A stretch of DNA of 64,000 nt from UBA1672 sp050633285 (GTDB taxonomy: Bacteria; Pseudomonadota; Alphaproteobacteria; Micavibrionales; Micavibrionaceae), in contig JBOEGG010000002.1 in NCBI GenBank assembly GCA_050633285.1, positions 124,001 through 188,000 of the forward strand. Direction: 5' to 3'. Position 1 is the first letter of the stretch; each line of letters begins with the position of its first letter. Of this stretch, positions 1-8,419 are shown piece after piece. A program made the position numbers and the translations under genes. The notes below the pieces were generated by a model. It was not told the origin of the DNA. It searched no databases and saw only the letters and a list, made by a program, of their open reading frames with translations.

Positions 1-287
1 AGCATTAAGATAGTCGCTAACATAGCTTTATCCCCACACACAAAAAAATTACCTGTTCGAATTGTTACTATTCCTACCACTGTATTTCGTAAAATGCAAA
101 CTTTTTTTTCATTGTTTGCAGTTAGTTAGAAGTTTGTCTTTGAATATCAGTGTTTTCTTATTTTCTGTGATGCGCTCTGTATGCATATTTTATGCGGTTT
201 CCCGCAACTTTTTATTATGAAAATTAAAGAAAATTTTAACGAAGTGTAAAAAGCTGTTGTTTATTAGGGAATTGTGCCGACTTCTTA
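1..287. other. Non-coding region upstream of mraZ
   Basis: This AT-rich stretch has no convincing gene on either strand. It contains a 7-bp inverted repeat (TGCAAAC at 95-101, GTTTGCA at 114-120) with a run of T in the loop. It also holds a short hairpin (TGCGG at 193-197, CCGCA at 202-206) followed by T-rich sequence, which could be the end of a gene lying before the window. Neither element is strong enough to assign a function. Confidence 0.5.
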
Positions 288-339
288 TTGACCGACCATT
301 AAATCCCATGGTATCCCATATATATCCATATCGTTCCAA
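288..339 (+). promoter_or_regulatory. Putative mraZ promoter and MraZ operator (four tandem boxes)
   Basis: Four pentamers recur with exact 10-bp spacing: CCCAT at 305, CCCAT at 315, TCCAT at 325 and TCCAA at 335. On the other strand they read ATGGG/ATGGA. The E. coli MraZ protein is known to bind tandem TGGG-type boxes with a 10-bp period upstream of its own gene, so this is a plausible autoregulatory operator. A -35-like TTGACC lies at 288-293, so the boxes would cover the -10 region and transcript start, which fits repression. The -10 element itself is not clear. Confidence 0.65.
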
Positions 340-401
340 GCTGGGGCTGTGATTGGTGTTCTCGTTTGCTTTTCTGACTTATTTTTTTCTAAGGCGTTTT
401 A

Positions 402-857
402 ATGGCACTGTTTTTGTCAACATATATGAATAAAGTGGACAAGAAGGGACGCGTGTCGGTTCCTGCCTCGTTTCGTAGTGCTTTGGGGGAGCAAGTCAAT
501 CATGGGCTTGTCGTATTTGCCTCAAGCCAGCATTCTTGTCTGGAAGGGTTTGATTGGGCGAAAATGGATGAGATCGGTGACCGTATGGATCATTACGATT
601 TGTTTTCCAGTGATCAAGATGATTTGGCCACGACAATATTTGGTGAAAGTGTGCAGCTATTGATTGATGGGGATGGTCGTATGACCCTTCCATCGCATCT
701 AATGAGTGCCGCGGGTATCACAAGTCGTGCAACTTTTGTTGGTCTTGGTCGTAAATTTCAAATTTGGAGCCCGGAAATGTTTGAACGCCGCCGTACACAG
801 GCGCGCAGCTCTGTCCAAGATCGAAAACTGACAGTACCGAAAGGGGCGGGGAGCTAG
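402..857 (+). CDS. mraZ: Transcriptional regulator MraZ
   Basis: MraZ is a DNA-binding regulator that controls the division and cell-wall (dcw) cluster it heads. The protein has 151 residues, the usual length, and shows the two duplicated SpoVT/AbrB-like half-domains. Each carries the family motif: DKKGRVSVP at residues 13-21 and DGDGRMTLP at 89-97. The start is set by the typical N-terminus MALFLST and an AAGG element just upstream. The stop codon abuts the rsmH start, so the two are surely cotranscribed. Tandem boxes at 305-339 are its likely own operator. Confidence 0.97.
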   Translation: MALFLSTYMNKVDKKGRVSVPASFRSALGEQVNHGLVVFASSQHSCLEGFDWAKMDEIGDRMDHYDLFSSDQDDLATTIFGESVQLLIDGDGRMTLPSHLMSAAGITSRATFVGLGRKFQIWSPEMFERRRTQARSSVQDRKLTVPKGAGS

Positions 858-1829
858 ATGGTGGTAGAGCATGAAAAGCATTACCCTGTTATGTTGCCTG
901 AAGTGCTTGATGCGCTCGCCATAAAAGATGGTGGAATTTATGTTGATGGAACATTCGGCGCCGGTGGATATACACGCGCGATCTTAGAGGCTGCTGATTG
1001 TACGGTTTACGCAATAGATCGTGACGTTGATGCGCAAAAACGTGCGGATGAGTTTACAAAGCAATATGGTGCGCGTTTTGTTTTCTTACGTGGTTGCTTC
1101 GGTGATGTGCGTGAATTACTGAACGAGGCGGGTGTCTCCTCTGTTGATGGTTTTGTTCTGGATGTTGGTGTGTCCTCAATGCAAATTGATGAGGCAGAGC
1201 GCGGTTTTTCGTTTCGTTTTGATGGGCCTCTCGATATGCGTATGGATATTGAAGGCGATCAACCGACTGCTGCGGATATTGTGAATACATACGAAGCAGA
1301 TGACCTTGCAAACGTAATTTATGAGTATGGAGAGGAGCGCCTTTCCCGCCGTGTTGCGCGCGCCATTGTGATGCGTAGGGCAGAACAGAAGTTTTCGCGT
1401 ACGTCAGATTTGGCTGATGTTGTACGTTCGGCTGTTCCAAAGTCTCCAAAAGATAAAATTGATCCTGCTACACGCACGTTCCAAGCTCTGCGTATCGCGG
1501 TGAATGATGAGCTTGGTGAATTAGATCGTGCATTAGAGGCATCAGAGTATGTTCTTGCGCATCACGGGCGTTTGGTCGTCGTGTCGTTTCATTCCTTGGA
1601 AGATGGGCGTGTAAAACGCTATATGAAGCGCGTGGCAAATGCCGTGCCTTCCGCATCTCGTCATATGCCACAAAACGTATATGTCGAAGATGTTGTTGCC
1701 CCTTTTACATTGCCTTCACGTAAAACGGTAAAGCCGTCAAAAAAAGAAATTGATGAGAATCCACGCTCACGCTCTGCGCGTCTGCGTATGGTGATACGTC
1801 AAAAAGAAGAGCAAGGAGGGTGCGCATAA
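858..1829 (+). CDS. rsmH: 16S rRNA (cytosine(1402)-N(4))-methyltransferase
   Basis: RsmH (MraW) uses S-adenosylmethionine to N4-methylate C1402 in the decoding centre of 16S rRNA. The 323-residue protein is of normal length. The SAM-binding motif DGTFGAGGYT is at residues 30-39, and the conserved region around VSFHSLEDG lies near residue 240. It begins immediately after the mraZ stop codon and its own stop overlaps the ftsL start (TAATG), so it is an internal gene of the dcw operon. Confidence 0.97.
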   Translation: MVVEHEKHYPVMLPEVLDALAIKDGGIYVDGTFGAGGYTRAILEAADCTVYAIDRDVDAQKRADEFTKQYGARFVFLRGCFGDVRELLNEAGVSSVDGFVLDVGVSSMQIDEAERGFSFRFDGPLDMRMDIEGDQPTAADIVNTYEADDLANVIYEYGEERLSRRVARAIVMRRAEQKFSRTSDLADVVRSAVPKSPKDKIDPATRTFQALRIAVNDELGELDRALEASEYVLAHHGRLVVVSFHSLEDGRVKRYMKRVANAVPSASRHMPQNVYVEDVVAPFTLPSRKTVKPSKKEIDENPRSRSARLRMVIRQKEEQGGCA

Positions 1830-2284
1830 TGATCCGCTCTCTTTTAAAATATGCTTTCGTCTTTTTACTTGTTGTTTTGAGTGGCGCTATGCTCATGAAT
1901 GTGACGCGTCAGGTGCAGGATATTGAGAACAAAATCGCAAAGGCTGATCGCGAAATTGAACATGAAAGGGAAGCTGTGCGGGTTCTGCACGCGGAATGGG
2001 CGTATTTGAACGACCCTGCGCGCCTTGACGCACTTGTATCCGGTGGTTTGGATATGGATGCGCCATCTGTTGATGGGTTGGTTTCAACGCCAGATTCTTT
2101 ACCTGATAATCACGATATCGATCCTTCTTTTGCTGTTCCGTTAAGTGAGCAACGAGATGCATCCGCTACTCTACCATACCCTCCTGTGAAACCCTCCCTC
2201 AAAAACGCGCATCGTCCGAATGCGAATTCCCCCTTATTTGTAAAAGCGTCCACCCTTCAAAATGATGATGGGGGGCGCCCATGA
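1829..2284 (+). CDS. ftsL: Cell division protein FtsL
   Basis: FtsL is a small bitopic divisome protein that works with FtsB and FtsQ to activate FtsW/FtsI. I chose the ATG at 1829, in frame with an upstream GTG at 1820, because it sits 9 bases after a strong AGGAGG and overlaps the rsmH stop. This gives 151 residues with a membrane helix at about 6-24, then a charged heptad-like stretch suited to a coiled coil. The identification rests on topology, size and position between rsmH and ftsI, as FtsL sequences are poorly conserved. The C-terminal third is proline- and serine-rich and probably disordered. Confidence 0.88.
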   Translation: MIRSLLKYAFVFLLVVLSGAMLMNVTRQVQDIENKIAKADREIEHEREAVRVLHAEWAYLNDPARLDALVSGGLDMDAPSVDGLVSTPDSLPDNHDIDPSFAVPLSEQRDASATLPYPPVKPSLKNAHRPNANSPLFVKASTLQNDDGGRP

Positions 2285-4011
2285 TGTGGCAACAGGCACG
2301 CCGCCGTAGTATTGTTATTGAAGGGGAAAAGCGCACAAGCGTAGGAATAACGCGCGGGCGTTTATCTGTCTTATCTGTTTTCTTTGTTGTGGCGTATTTG
2401 CTTATGGCGTTTCGTCTTGTCGACCTTGCAATTGTTCAGGGCGAAATGGCGCGTATGGATAAGGCACAGGATAATGGTAGATCACAAATCGCGTCTATTG
2501 CGCCGCGCCGTGGTGATATATTTGATCGTCATGGGTTCTTGGTGGCAACGACATTGAAGATTCCCTCTCTTTATGTTGACCCGTCTTTGGTTTTGGATGC
2601 CGATGATTTATACGTGCGCTTAAATGGGATATTGCCTGATTTAAGTCATAAGAAGGTACTCGCAACATTGCATGCATCTAATCGTTTCGGTTGGGTTAAA
2701 CGTGGTATTACACCAGAGCAGCAGCAAAAAATTCTTGAGCTGGGAGAGCCGAGCTTAGGCTTTCAATATGAATATAAACGTGTCTATCCGCAAAAAGCCC
2801 TGTTCGCACATATCGTGGGATATACAGACCGTGATGGCCTCGGATTGTCCGGAGTTGAACGCGGATATGATGATGTTTTATCAAAAGGGCAGGATGTGCA
2901 TCTCTCTGTAGATTTGCGCTTGCAACATGTTGTAAAGCGCGAGGTGTCAAAAGCTATGGCTGATTTCACTGCAAAAGCAGGGAGTGGCATTATCCTTGAT
3001 GTGCATACGGGAGAGGTTCTTGCGGGCGTATCTCTGCCTGATTTTGATTTGAACATGGCAAAAAATGCAAAGGATAGAGAAAAGTTCAACCGTCTGACTT
3101 TAGGTGTGTATGAGCTTGGCTCTATGTTTAAAATCTTTTCAACAGCCGCATATCTTGAAATGGGTAAGGGCGGCGTTGCACAAAAGTTTGATGCGCGTAA
3201 GCCACTAAAAACAGGGCGTTTTCGGATTAGTGATTATCATGCGCAAAAACGTATCATGACATTGCCGGAGGTGTTCATCCATTCATCTAATATCGGTAGT
3301 GCGCTGATGGGGCAAGATATCGGTGGTAAAGCGTTAAAGCATTTCTATTCTGATCTCGGGCTATTAACCTCAATGGACCTGGAGTTAAAGGAGGTTGGTC
3401 GTCCGCTTGTCCCTAATCCGTGGCGTGCTTCAACAACATTAACTGCATCTTATGGACATGGTCTTTCAACAACTCCTCTGCAAATGACCGCGGCGGTGGC
3501 GAGTATCGTAAATGGTGGAACATTATCTGCTCCGACTTTAATCAGGAAAACGTCCAATACAGCTGTGCGCAGTGAAGTGCGCGTTATTTCTGAAAAAACA
3601 TCTGAAATAATGCGCCGTTTGTTACGCCTGACCGTGACGAAGGGGACAGGTAAAAATGCCGACGTTGATGGTTATATGATTGGCGGAAAAACAGGTACGG
3701 CGGAAAAAAGCGTTGGTGGGCGTTACCACAGAGATAAATTGATATCTTCCTTTGTAGGTGCGTTCCCGATGAATGACCCGCGTTATGTTCTTATGGTTAT
3801 GGTTGATGAGCCAAAAGGGAACAAGAAAAGTTATGGCTATGCTACGGCCGGGTGGGTCGCTGCGCCTGCGATTAAACGTATTGTTGGATCTATGGCATCT
3901 ATTCTTGGTTTGCCTGCCGATCGTTATGAGCAAGGCGAAGATATTGGTGACGCGCTTATGTCATATATTCACGAAAAGAAAAAGGGAGGGAAAAAACTTG
4001 TCTCCTACTAG
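2281..4011 (+). CDS. ftsI: Septal peptidoglycan transpeptidase FtsI (PBP3)
   Basis: FtsI cross-links septal peptidoglycan as the class B penicillin-binding partner of FtsW. The 576-residue protein has one N-terminal membrane anchor near residues 28-50, a pedestal domain and a C-terminal transpeptidase domain. The three catalytic motifs are visible: SMFK with the nucleophile at S281, SSN at 335-337 and KTG at 470-472. The start overlaps the ftsL stop (ATGA); a second ATG follows directly, so the exact first residue is uncertain by one. Confidence 0.97.
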   Translation: MMWQQARRRSIVIEGEKRTSVGITRGRLSVLSVFFVVAYLLMAFRLVDLAIVQGEMARMDKAQDNGRSQIASIAPRRGDIFDRHGFLVATTLKIPSLYVDPSLVLDADDLYVRLNGILPDLSHKKVLATLHASNRFGWVKRGITPEQQQKILELGEPSLGFQYEYKRVYPQKALFAHIVGYTDRDGLGLSGVERGYDDVLSKGQDVHLSVDLRLQHVVKREVSKAMADFTAKAGSGIILDVHTGEVLAGVSLPDFDLNMAKNAKDREKFNRLTLGVYELGSMFKIFSTAAYLEMGKGGVAQKFDARKPLKTGRFRISDYHAQKRIMTLPEVFIHSSNIGSALMGQDIGGKALKHFYSDLGLLTSMDLELKEVGRPLVPNPWRASTTLTASYGHGLSTTPLQMTAAVASIVNGGTLSAPTLIRKTSNTAVRSEVRVISEKTSEIMRRLLRLTVTKGTGKNADVDGYMIGGKTGTAEKSVGGRYHRDKLISSFVGAFPMNDPRYVLMVMVDEPKGNKKSYGYATAGWVAAPAIKRIVGSMASILGLPADRYEQGEDIGDALMSYIHEKKKGGKKLVSY

Positions 4012-5440
4012 TGTGGATCTGGGGATAGAAATTTCTGCGTTGTCTGGTGTAACTCAGGATAGTCGAAAAGTAAAAAAAGGCTATCTTTTTGCGGCCTTGC
4101 AGGGTGTAGGCTCTAATGGACGCGATTATATTCCGCAGGCTCTTCTTGCCGGTGCTTCTATAATTTTAAGCGATAAAACTGTTTCCCCTGATGATGTTCA
4201 GGGCGCACAGCTTGTGACAAGTGATAACCCGCGCAAGAACTTCGCACATATTGTATCCGAATATTATAATTTAAAACCTTCTCGTATTGTGGCGGTAACG
4301 GGCACAAATGGTAAGAGTTCCGTCGTGCATTTTGCAGATCAACTGTGGCGTGCGGCAAAAGAGCAGGGCGCGTTTATCGGGACATTATCAGGGGGGATGA
4401 CCACACCAGATCCGGTGTCCTTACATGAAACATTATCGGCACAAGAAAAAGACGGCATCACGCATTTTGCGTTGGAAGCATCAAGCCATGGGTTAGAGCA
4501 ATACCGTATGGATGGTGTGCGCGTTGATGTTGCTGCGTTCACAAGCTTCTCTCAAGATCACCTCGATTATCATGCGGATATGAATGAGTATTTAGCCGCA
4601 AAAGAGCGCCTCTTCTCTGAGCTTTTGGAGGAAGATGGTGTTGCAGTTCTAAATGCAGATATTGCCGAATATGTGCATTTGTACGATATTTGTCAGCAGC
4701 GGGGCATACAGGTTGTGTCCTATGGTGAGGGTGGCGATGATATTCAATTGATCTCCCGTGAAGTTGATGGTGTAAGCCAAAAAATAGAAATAAAATTATT
4801 CGGTCAAAATTATACTCTGAGGCTGCCATTGGTCGGTGAATTTCAGGTGATGAACGTTTTGTGCGCTTTGGGCTGCGTGTTGTCGGAGTATAAATCAGGT
4901 GATGCAAAAATATCTGCAGTGCTTAACGCCGTAGAAAAATTGCATGGTGTTCCCGGGCGTCTGCAACATGTGACCTCACTGGATAAAAAATATAATGCCT
5001 ATATTGATTACGCCCATACCCCTGACGCGCTTGATAATGTGTTGAAAGCGTTGCGTCCGCATGTGAAGGGGCGCTTGATTTGTGTGTTCGGATGTGGCGG
5101 AGACAGGGATAGAGCAAAGCGTCCTCTTATGGGAATGGCTGCGCAAAATGGTGCGGATATCGTTATTGTAACGGATGACAACCCAAGAAGTGAAAATCCT
5201 GTAGATATCCGTAAACAAATATTAGACCTGATGCCCCTACCTGCGGTAAAACTATATGAAGTAAACGAACGGCGTTCTGCCATAGAGTTTTCCGTAAGGC
5301 AATTACAACCAAATGACATCCTTCTTGTGGCTGGTAAAGGGCACGAGCAGGGTCAGATATTTGATGGCTTTATCGAGCCATTTGATGATGTGTGTGAAGT
5401 TGAAGCTGCGTTGCGTAAAAAGGAAGTACTAAATGATTGA
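3998..5440 (+). CDS. murE: UDP-MurNAc-tripeptide synthetase (meso-DAP-adding)
   Basis: MurE adds the third residue to the UDP-MurNAc-dipeptide in the cytoplasm. I place the start at TTG 3998, inside the end of ftsI, because a GGGAGGG lies 7 bases upstream and the protein then has the normal length (480 residues); a GTG at 4013 is the alternative. The ATP loop GTNGKSS begins at about residue 102. The motif DNPR at about 394-397 is diagnostic for meso-diaminopimelate specificity. Its stop overlaps the start of the next gene, which is where murF normally sits. Confidence 0.95.
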   Translation: MSPTSVDLGIEISALSGVTQDSRKVKKGYLFAALQGVGSNGRDYIPQALLAGASIILSDKTVSPDDVQGAQLVTSDNPRKNFAHIVSEYYNLKPSRIVAVTGTNGKSSVVHFADQLWRAAKEQGAFIGTLSGGMTTPDPVSLHETLSAQEKDGITHFALEASSHGLEQYRMDGVRVDVAAFTSFSQDHLDYHADMNEYLAAKERLFSELLEEDGVAVLNADIAEYVHLYDICQQRGIQVVSYGEGGDDIQLISREVDGVSQKIEIKLFGQNYTLRLPLVGEFQVMNVLCALGCVLSEYKSGDAKISAVLNAVEKLHGVPGRLQHVTSLDKKYNAYIDYAHTPDALDNVLKALRPHVKGRLICVFGCGGDRDRAKRPLMGMAAQNGADIVIVTDDNPRSENPVDIRKQILDLMPLPAVKLYEVNERRSAIEFSVRQLQPNDILLVAGKGHEQGQIFDGFIEPFDDVCEVEAALRKKEVLND

Positions 5441-5891
5441 AGATAATCGCTATTACTGGTCTCACTTAAAGACAAAAACAGTGACAGTGCGTGTTGCCCC
5501 GAAAAAGCAGCCAAAGGGAATTGTATTCCGTGTTGGCAATATGATCGATTTGGGGATTGGCCGTCAGACCGTAATGTTAGAGCATGTGGATTATCCTGAG
5601 CTGTTGCATAAAAAGACGGCGAACAGCGATGTACGTATTCCTTTCCGCATGGGGAGCTTGGACTTTGTCTATACCTCTCCGAAAAAACCTGCTATGAGAA
5701 ACGTTAAGAAGCTGATTTCCACGTTATATGATAAAGAGCATATAAAGGAAATCGTTGCAGATGTCCTTTCTCCCGGTGATCTTCTGGTGTTTAAGCATGA
5801 TGAAGATACACAAGGGATAAAAATGGTAGAGGCTCTGCGCGTTGTAAGTAATAATATTTGTACAAAAAGTAAGCCTGAACATGCTCTATAA
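5433..5891 (+). CDS. Orphan MurF C-terminal-domain-like protein
   Basis: This 152-residue protein occupies the normal murF slot between murE and mraY and overlaps both neighbours, so it is translated within the operon. Three segments fit the C-terminal domain of MurF: VGNMIDLG (34-41; compare LGDMLELG), LDFVYT (76-81; compare VDLVFT) and LSPGDLLVFK (112-121; compare LxPGDVVLVK), followed by MVEAL (131-135). The ATP-binding central domain and the UDP-substrate domain are missing, and the usual KGS after the PGD segment is replaced by KHD. It cannot be a ligase by itself. It could be a decayed murF kept for a structural role, or a subunit acting with the MurF-like protein at 20290-21948. The homology was judged by eye and needs a profile search. 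Confidence 0.6.
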   Translation: MIEDNRYYWSHLKTKTVTVRVAPKKQPKGIVFRVGNMIDLGIGRQTVMLEHVDYPELLHKKTANSDVRIPFRMGSLDFVYTSPKKPAMRNVKKLISTLYDKEHIKEIVADVLSPGDLLVFKHDEDTQGIKMVEALRVVSNNICTKSKPEHAL

Positions 5892-6966
5892 TTTATTCCA
5901 GCCCTATTTCGGTGATATCCTTTTTGCAGAACTATTTCGTTCGGTCACCTTTCGTACGGGAGGGGCTGTTGTAACATCCTTGGTGGTTTGCTTTTTGATC
6001 GCGCCCTCCATGATCCGTAAGTTGAAAGCCAAGCAAAAAGAAGGCCAACCTATTCGTAAAGAAGGGCCTGAAACACATTTTAAAAAGGCCGGAACACCAA
6101 CAATGGGCGGTCTAATGATCCTCATATCTATCTGTGTTAGTACGCTTCTGTGGTCTGATTTGACCAATCTTTATATATGGTATGCGTTGTTGGTTATGGT
6201 TGGTTATGGGGCAATCGGCTTTGCAGATGATTTTCTGAAACTAACCAAACGCAATACGAAGGGTTTGCCCGGGCGTTATAAAATCTTGGCGCAAGTTTTC
6301 ATTGGTTTAATCGCAACAATCGGTGTGATGTATGCCTTGCCTGATGAAGTTAGCACGCATGTCGCGCCTCCATTTTTCAAAAATGTTTTAATTAACCTCT
6401 CTTGGTTTTTTGTACCCTGGGGTTTGCTTGTTATCATCGGCGCGTCAAATGCCGTTAACCTGACGGATGGTCTGGATGGTTTGGCCATTGTTCCTGTTGC
6501 AATTGCAGCAGCCTGCTTTGGTCTGATTGCCTATTTGGTTGGGCATGTGGAATTCTCAAAATACCTATATCTACATCATATCCCAGGAACAGAAGAGCTA
6601 GCGATTATCTGCGGGGCTTTGATTGGCGGGGCGATGGGTTTCTTATGGTATAATGCCCCTCCCGCGGCCATATTTATGGGGGACACCGGTTCTCTTGCAA
6701 TGGGCGGTTTGCTCGGTATTTTGTCTGTGATGACCAAACATGAGATTGTTCTGGCCATTATCGGCGGATTATTTGTCTTGGAAACGGTCTCTGTAATTGT
6801 ACAGGTAACATCGTTTAAATTAACAGGTAAACGTGTCTTTGCTATGGCTCCGCTCCATCACCATTTTGAGAAAAAAGGATGGTCTGAGCCAACAATTGTG
6901 ATACGGTTCTGGATTATTGCAGTTATTTTGGCCTTAGTTGGACTTGCCACTCTAAAACTGCGATAA
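5881..6966 (+). CDS. mraY: Phospho-N-acetylmuramoyl-pentapeptide-transferase MraY
   Basis: MraY is the integral membrane enzyme that transfers phospho-MurNAc-pentapeptide to undecaprenyl phosphate, giving lipid I. The 361-residue, roughly ten-helix protein is of standard length. Conserved motifs are present: FADDFLKL, NLTDGLDGLA, MGDTGSLAMGG and HHHFEKKGW, which include the catalytic aspartates and histidines. Its start lies 11 bases inside the preceding gene. Confidence 0.98.
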   Translation: MLYNLFQPYFGDILFAELFRSVTFRTGGAVVTSLVVCFLIAPSMIRKLKAKQKEGQPIRKEGPETHFKKAGTPTMGGLMILISICVSTLLWSDLTNLYIWYALLVMVGYGAIGFADDFLKLTKRNTKGLPGRYKILAQVFIGLIATIGVMYALPDEVSTHVAPPFFKNVLINLSWFFVPWGLLVIIGASNAVNLTDGLDGLAIVPVAIAAACFGLIAYLVGHVEFSKYLYLHHIPGTEELAIICGALIGGAMGFLWYNAPPAAIFMGDTGSLAMGGLLGILSVMTKHEIVLAIIGGLFVLETVSVIVQVTSFKLTGKRVFAMAPLHHHFEKKGWSEPTIVIRFWIIAVILALVGLATLKLR

Positions 6967-7002
6967 TTAGGATATTAAGCAGTTTTTACGAGTGTGGTTC
7001 CC

Positions 7003-8409
7003 ATGAATGAGATTGCGGATTTTATAAAAAATTTACGTGAAAAACCAATTCTTATCTATGGATTGGGGAAATCGGGCATATCGCTTGCGCGTATGTTACA
7101 TGCCGCAGGCGCGCATGTTGTGACCGGTGATGATAATCCGGAAAATTTGGAAGAAGCCAAAAAATTAAATGTAGAAATTTATGATAATTCTGCACGCGAT
7201 TTTTCTGAGTACGCCTTTGTTTTATTATCCCCCGGTATACCATTCACACACCCAAAGCCTCATACCATTGTTGACACGGCGAAAGAAGCCGATGTTGAGA
7301 TTTTCTGTGATGTAGAGCTATTTCACCGTATTTACCCGAATATCAAAACAATCGGTGTAACCGGTACAAACGGTAAATCAACAACGGCAACACTGATTCA
7401 TCATATCTTGAGTGAATGTGGCGTACCGTCTGTACTTTGTGGAAATATCGGGACACCGGTTTTTGATTCTGATTTTTCTAACCCTGATGCATGGGTGGTG
7501 GTGGAAATATCATCATTCCAGATGGATTTATGCCCTACATATCGCCCGGATATATCAGCAATACTAAATTTGACATCTGACCACATTGATCGTCATGGCA
7601 GTATGGAACAATATGCCGAAGTGAAAGAGCGTATTACCGAACTGTCTAATAGCAGTGATTATAACCTGACATTTCTGGGGGCTGATGATGACTTCACTAA
7701 AAAGATCTCAGACCGTGCAAAAGGACTAGGGTTACGCAAAGTCATAGATTTCTCCAGTGAACGGGCATTGGCCTCTGGTACACACGTAGAAAATGGAATT
7801 TTGTATGATGTCCTTGACGGCTATGCACTCTCTGTTGGTGATATTTCTGAAATTCCGACTTTAAAAGGAATGCATAATTATCAAAACGTGGCATGCGCAT
7901 ACGGTATTACACGTAAAATAGGGCTACCCGCAGCAGATATCTGGAAAGCTATTGTAAGCTTTCCGGGATTGCAGCACAGGCAATATTTGATCCGTACGAT
8001 TAATGGTGTTGGCTATATTAATGATAGTAAATCGACGAATGCTGCTGCTGCTGCTGTGGCACTAGGGTGTCGGAATAATGCGTATTGGATTGTCGGCGGT
8101 CGCCGTAAGAAAAACGGTTTGGATGGGCTTGAAGAATTCTTCCCACGTATTAAGCACGCATTTCTGATTGGTGAAGCAACAGAAGATTTTGCAACATGGT
8201 TTGATAATTATGGCATGGAATATACACGATGTTATGATTTGAAAAAAGCATTGAGCTCTGCCCATGAAATGGCTCAAGAAAATCGTGGTCAGCCAGGAGG
8301 TGCCGGTGTTGTGCTCTTATCTCCTGCCTGTGCATCATTCGATCAATTTCGATCATTCGAGGATCGGGGTGAGCAATTCACCACTCTTGTTAACGCCTTA
8401 GAAGAATAG
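7003..8409 (+). CDS. murD: UDP-N-acetylmuramoyl-L-alanine--D-glutamate ligase
   Basis: MurD adds D-glutamate to UDP-MurNAc-L-Ala. The ATP-loop motif GTNGKST and the downstream Mur ligase signatures around LTSDHIDRHG and INDSKSTN are intact, and the length (468 residues) is normal. I prefer the ATG at 7003; a GTG at 6994 in the same frame would add three residues. No strong ribosome-binding site distinguishes them. Downstream, ftsW follows after 10 bases. Confidence 0.96.
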   Translation: MNEIADFIKNLREKPILIYGLGKSGISLARMLHAAGAHVVTGDDNPENLEEAKKLNVEIYDNSARDFSEYAFVLLSPGIPFTHPKPHTIVDTAKEADVEIFCDVELFHRIYPNIKTIGVTGTNGKSTTATLIHHILSECGVPSVLCGNIGTPVFDSDFSNPDAWVVVEISSFQMDLCPTYRPDISAILNLTSDHIDRHGSMEQYAEVKERITELSNSSDYNLTFLGADDDFTKKISDRAKGLGLRKVIDFSSERALASGTHVENGILYDVLDGYALSVGDISEIPTLKGMHNYQNVACAYGITRKIGLPAADIWKAIVSFPGLQHRQYLIRTINGVGYINDSKSTNAAAAAVALGCRNNAYWIVGGRRKKNGLDGLEEFFPRIKHAFLIGEATEDFATWFDNYGMEYTRCYDLKKALSSAHEMAQENRGQPGGAGVVLLSPACASFDQFRSFEDRGEQFTTLVNALEE

Positions 8410-8419
8410 ATCACAAAAT

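Noticed and set aside
95..120. TGCAAAC/GTTTGCA inverted repeat with a T run in the loop
   Set aside because: The T run is inside the loop, so it is not a terminator, and 7 bp with AT-rich context is weak evidence for an operator.
1054..1449. Open frame of 131 codons on the minus strand inside rsmH
   Set aside because: It lies wholly within a conserved gene, has no ribosome site and its translation has no recognisable domain; it is a shadow of rsmH codon use.
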